The notes below the pieces were generated by a model. The model had not been told where the DNA came from, ran no database searches, and was given only the letters and a program-made list of their open reading frames with translations. Positions 61,191 to 64,000 of a stretch of DNA of 64,000 bases are shown in pieces. The position numbers and the translations under genes were made by a program. Source of the stretch: Schistocephalus solidus (lineage: Eukaryota; Platyhelminthes; Cestoda; Diphyllobothriidea; Diphyllobothriidae); the NCBI GenBank assembly GCA_017591395.1, contig WEDG01011756.1, forward strand, positions 1-64,000, given 5' to 3'. The first letter of the stretch is position 1; every line of letters begins with the position of its first letter.

Positions 61191-62718
61191 GAACCGGCAA
61201 CTTCCTTCTCTCAGATTTGCCGCTAATACTCCTGTTGTTTCCCTGGAGGCAAACCCGAACACGTATAAAATAACACAGCTTCGGAAAGCTCTACTGTTTG
61301 ATCTTGTAGTGAATGTAGGGAAAAATAAGACATTTCCACAAAAGTAGGTAACTGCCCTCTGTCACTTGCCACTTCATTTCCCATCGAAAGTGGGTCATAA
61401 ATGGCTTTTGAAGAGCCATGCGTTTTGGACAAGAGCAAAGAAAATACCTGCTTCAACTACAGTGAAAGCTGCCTTTACACATTTCTAACAGATCGCGACA
61501 CGTAAGCCTAATCTCTTACACTGGCTGAATAAGTAAACATATTTTTTTTCTAGAATTTGCCCACAAATAACTTTTGATAATGCAAATCTTAAAAATGCAT
61601 AACATATACTTTTCGTTTCTAACCCATTTCTTTGCGTCCTTTTCGTGTGAGCATTCAGGTATTGTTCAAAATTTATCTGCTGCGACATAACTTACTACGT
61701 CTTATGAGCTTTTGGTGCTCAAAAATTTACGTTGTTGAATATTTATTTACCATTCTGGTCTGCGCAAACTTCCGAGGCACTGAACTTGCACCGCTTTGTT
61801 TTTTGACATAGAACTTCGACTTAGTTGCGGTCAAAGAAGCGTTGACAGCTACTTAAAGTAGCACTGGTAATAAGAATTAGTACTGTACGTTGTCTAGGTA
61901 AACATTTACTTAGCACCAGTTCAATCATAAACTTATTTTTATCCACTAAGGCAGAAGACTCTGGCTAAGGGCATGTCGGGGAAATCGTGCTCTCATTGGT
62001 TGATTTATTTTGATAAAGATTTTATTATTGTGTATGGTCTTCAAATACACTTATTCTTAAAAAACTTCCCGTGATGCCCATCTGCTAGACCTCAGCATTA
62101 AAAAGCTATTGGATGTTCCAATTCAGTAGTATGTGTGCATCTATATTTGATAAAATTCGTGTTCTGAGGTCATCGTCGCAATAAAAACTACAGCACAGTT
62201 TTGCTAATTAAAAATAACCTGTCGAATTACGTGCAAAAGAAATTTGTGGAATGTTGATAAACTGCTAGGCCTTGTGCAAAGTAGTGAGCAAATACAAAAC
62301 CGCAAGCTAACTTATCAATTGGCAGACAACCTCATCAACATCCTAAGACGTATCTTGCATGCATCGTAATGATGAGCAAATTAGAGTTTAGAAACAAGAA
62401 TCAATACGATTTAAATGGCTGCTAAAACGAAAGATTGTTTCTAACAAACCAAATTATGCCTGACAAAATATGAGGAAAATCGAACATTTTGAACATCCGG
62501 TCATGTATGGAGACTGCGACAACTACAGTAGATTACCCATCTCATTAAAGGTCACCAGCAATTTGGAAATATATTTTATATTCAAACAAATTTATTAAGT
62601 TGGGTTATAATATTTATTAGCATGCACCTAATATCAAGATGCTTCCTTCACACCAGGATGTTAGCTTTTGCGCGAGCTTCCTGCTCATTGCCTGCAAAAA
62701 GCTTCTCTGTAAAAAATG
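61191..62718. other. Profilin intron, nothing recognised
   Basis: No supported feature. Short frames at 61153-61688 have no recognisable content. Confidence 0.45.
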
Positions 62719-63360
62719 CTACTTAAGTAGTATATATTTTTCTCCGTTAATTTCAATGCTCTTGTAAATTCAAAATAGGCACAAAAATGTGCGTTCTTCT
62801 ACTCATTTGATAGGAAATTACATCCCCTTCACATTTTATACTTGAAGAAAGGATATCTTTTGGTTTTAAAGAACTTTCTAAATGGCTGAATAATGTTGAC
62901 CCCTACCGGCCTGTTAGACCTATGTTCGAGGTTGGCAATCTACATGCTGTATACATTCTGTTTAAGGAACATCACACATTGCTCTTGGCCATGGGGCAGA
63001 TTTCATAACATGTTCATAACATTCATCAATAGATTTGGATCATATAGCATACTTTAAAGGCAAAATTAATAAATGGACGGATGCGATGCACAACGAATAA
63101 ACTTTTCACAGTGTAAAAATCTTATACTTATAAACTTTTTGAAGCAGTAATGTACCATTTCTTGAAGTAGAAAAGTTAAAGAAAACGTAATTCCCTACCG
63201 AAGCTTGTTCAAAGGCTGGCATCCCGGAGTGAAATATCTTGAGATTAGGTTAAATGCAATTTAATTTTACAGCCCTACGTACGAAACTCATTCGAATAGA
63301 AAACACATTTCCGAATTTCCGGTGACATTTCATGAGACAGACGATCTAGACGCCCTCTGC
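62719..63360 (+). repeat. AT-rich dispersed element (family B), copy C
   Basis: Opens with the perfect palindrome ctacttaagtag (62719-62730), then tactcatttgataggaaatt, cacattttatacttgaagaa, catgctgtatacattctgtt, caaaggctggcatcccggag and ttgagattaggttaaatgca, in the same order as copy B. It ends before the last 250 bases of the profilin intron. Confidence 0.7.
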
Positions 63361-63604
63361 CGATGCCTTCGTTTATTTGCACACGTTCACTTCAAATAGC
63401 GGGCTTAAATTCTTCATCATTTGCAACTGACGTGTGTCAGTTTCGTTATCGTACAATGGCTTCATCAATGAACTAAAAGATCCACACATAAAAGCCTGAG
63501 GTAATCCTAGTCAGGTACTTGCATAATTTTGTGCCCATTTGCAGTACGTCAAAGTGCATTTGATTCAATTTCCCCGTACTAGAAAAGAACTCCTGCAGAC
63601 TTAC

Positions 63605-63760
63605 CTCCATAAGTTCCATAACTTTTTGGCACTGCTCCATAGACGGTGTAAAATCACTGGGTTCGTAGGCGTAGATCTTTCGGGAATCTGCATTGCAAAT
63701 CACTGCTTTGATAACGATCTTTGTCCCACAAAGACTTTTCTTGACTACTCCATCCCACAT
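63605..63760 (-). CDS. Profilin-like protein, exon 1
   Basis: 52 codons starting MWDGVVKKSLCGTKIV and ending KVMELME, donor GAG|GTAAGTC on the minus strand. Profilins begin M(S)W..YV with a helix, followed by a strand A.I...DG..YA and by the helix LT/SP.E...I. Here AVICNADSRKIYAYEP and DFTPSMEQCQKVMEL fit that order. The frame upstream has a TAG nine codons before the ATG. A pyrimidine-rich tract ending in AG (tacgtatttaatag) lies 24 bases before the ATG. It could be the acceptor of a 5' UTR intron or of spliced-leader trans-splicing, both common in flatworms. Confidence 0.62.
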
Positions 63761-64000
63761 TTCCGATTGGCCATTCTTTTCAAACTATTAAATACGTAAA
63801 AAAAAAGGAAGATCAGCACTACGCACTGTTTAAAAATTTTGATTAGCAGATAGGATTTCCATGTGGAAGCATCTACTTAATCTTCCAACGGAATGGAGCA
63901 AATAATTCCTGTGGGCCGTCCTTTAAGAAAACATGGCTTTAAACGATCCGTGAGATGTGATCATAAGTAATGGTTCATTTTGCAAATGCACGCACATTTG
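63761..64000. other. Sequence upstream of the profilin-like gene
   Basis: On the minus strand a run of nine T precedes acgtatttaatag just before the start codon, a possible acceptor for a 5' UTR or leader exon. No promoter element is clear before the window ends. Confidence 0.4.

Larger units (their letters stand above)
58819..63760 (-). other. Profilin-like gene locus (two exons, one 4.5-kb intron)
   Basis: This is the span of a two-exon gene encoding a 146-residue protein with profilin layout. Profilin is a small cytoplasmic actin-monomer and poly-proline binding protein that feeds ATP-actin to growing filaments. The exons join in phase 0 with good splice sites. Typical profilins have 125-140 residues; the surplus here is a lysine/glutamate-rich insertion. 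The intron contains one TTAGGG-rich element and one copy of the AT-rich dispersed repeat. The assignment rests on the overall strand and helix order and on the MW start, not on any single signature, so a divergent profilin-fold protein of other function remains possible. Confidence 0.6.

Overview
The window looks like a gene-poor, repeat-rich animal nuclear genome segment. It shows no bacterial operon structure; coding sequence comes as short islands with GT/AG splice borders separated by introns of 0.3-6 kb. Transposable-element relics are common, including a Penelope-like GIY-YIG fragment, tRNA-derived SINEs and TIR elements. A parasitic flatworm, perhaps a diphyllobothriid tapeworm, is my best guess. 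It is an inference from genome style and gene content, not proven by any sequence here.

The main gene is on the + strand. At least fourteen exons between 4562 and 39972 join, mostly with matching phases, into the C-terminal half or more of a CFAP65 (CCDC108) orthologue. CFAP65 is an axonemal protein built of ASH/MSP-type beta-sandwich domains. The 5' end is missing or unrecognised, so the gene probably begins left of the window. The phases of exons 2 and 3 do not match, and the 5' edge of exon 5 is provisional. The introns hold tRNA-derived SINEs, telomere-like TIR elements, an 83-bp tandem repeat, a purine microsatellite beside a hairpin, and fragments of retroelements.

From about 40 to 58.8 kb I see no convincing cellular gene. 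This stretch holds an LTR-like promoter segment, a GC-rich insertion flanked by 16-bp direct repeats, two copies of an AT-rich dispersed element, a weak reverse-transcriptase-like ORF, a Penelope-like fragment and two TTAGGG-rich elements.

At the right end, on the - strand, two exons (63760-63605 and 59103-58819) split by a 4.5-kb intron encode a 146-residue profilin-like protein with a charged insertion.

The most unusual signal is a family of about seven small elements (about 0.2-0.9 kb). Their interiors are degenerate TTAGGG-type repeats, and at least two copies have clear terminal inverted repeats. One copy carries a SINE dimer nested inside it with a 10-bp target duplication.

The two genes (flagellar CFAP65 and an actin regulator) have no evident functional link and simply neighbour each other on opposite strands. 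Homology statements come from reading translations against remembered family features; no alignment or search was run.
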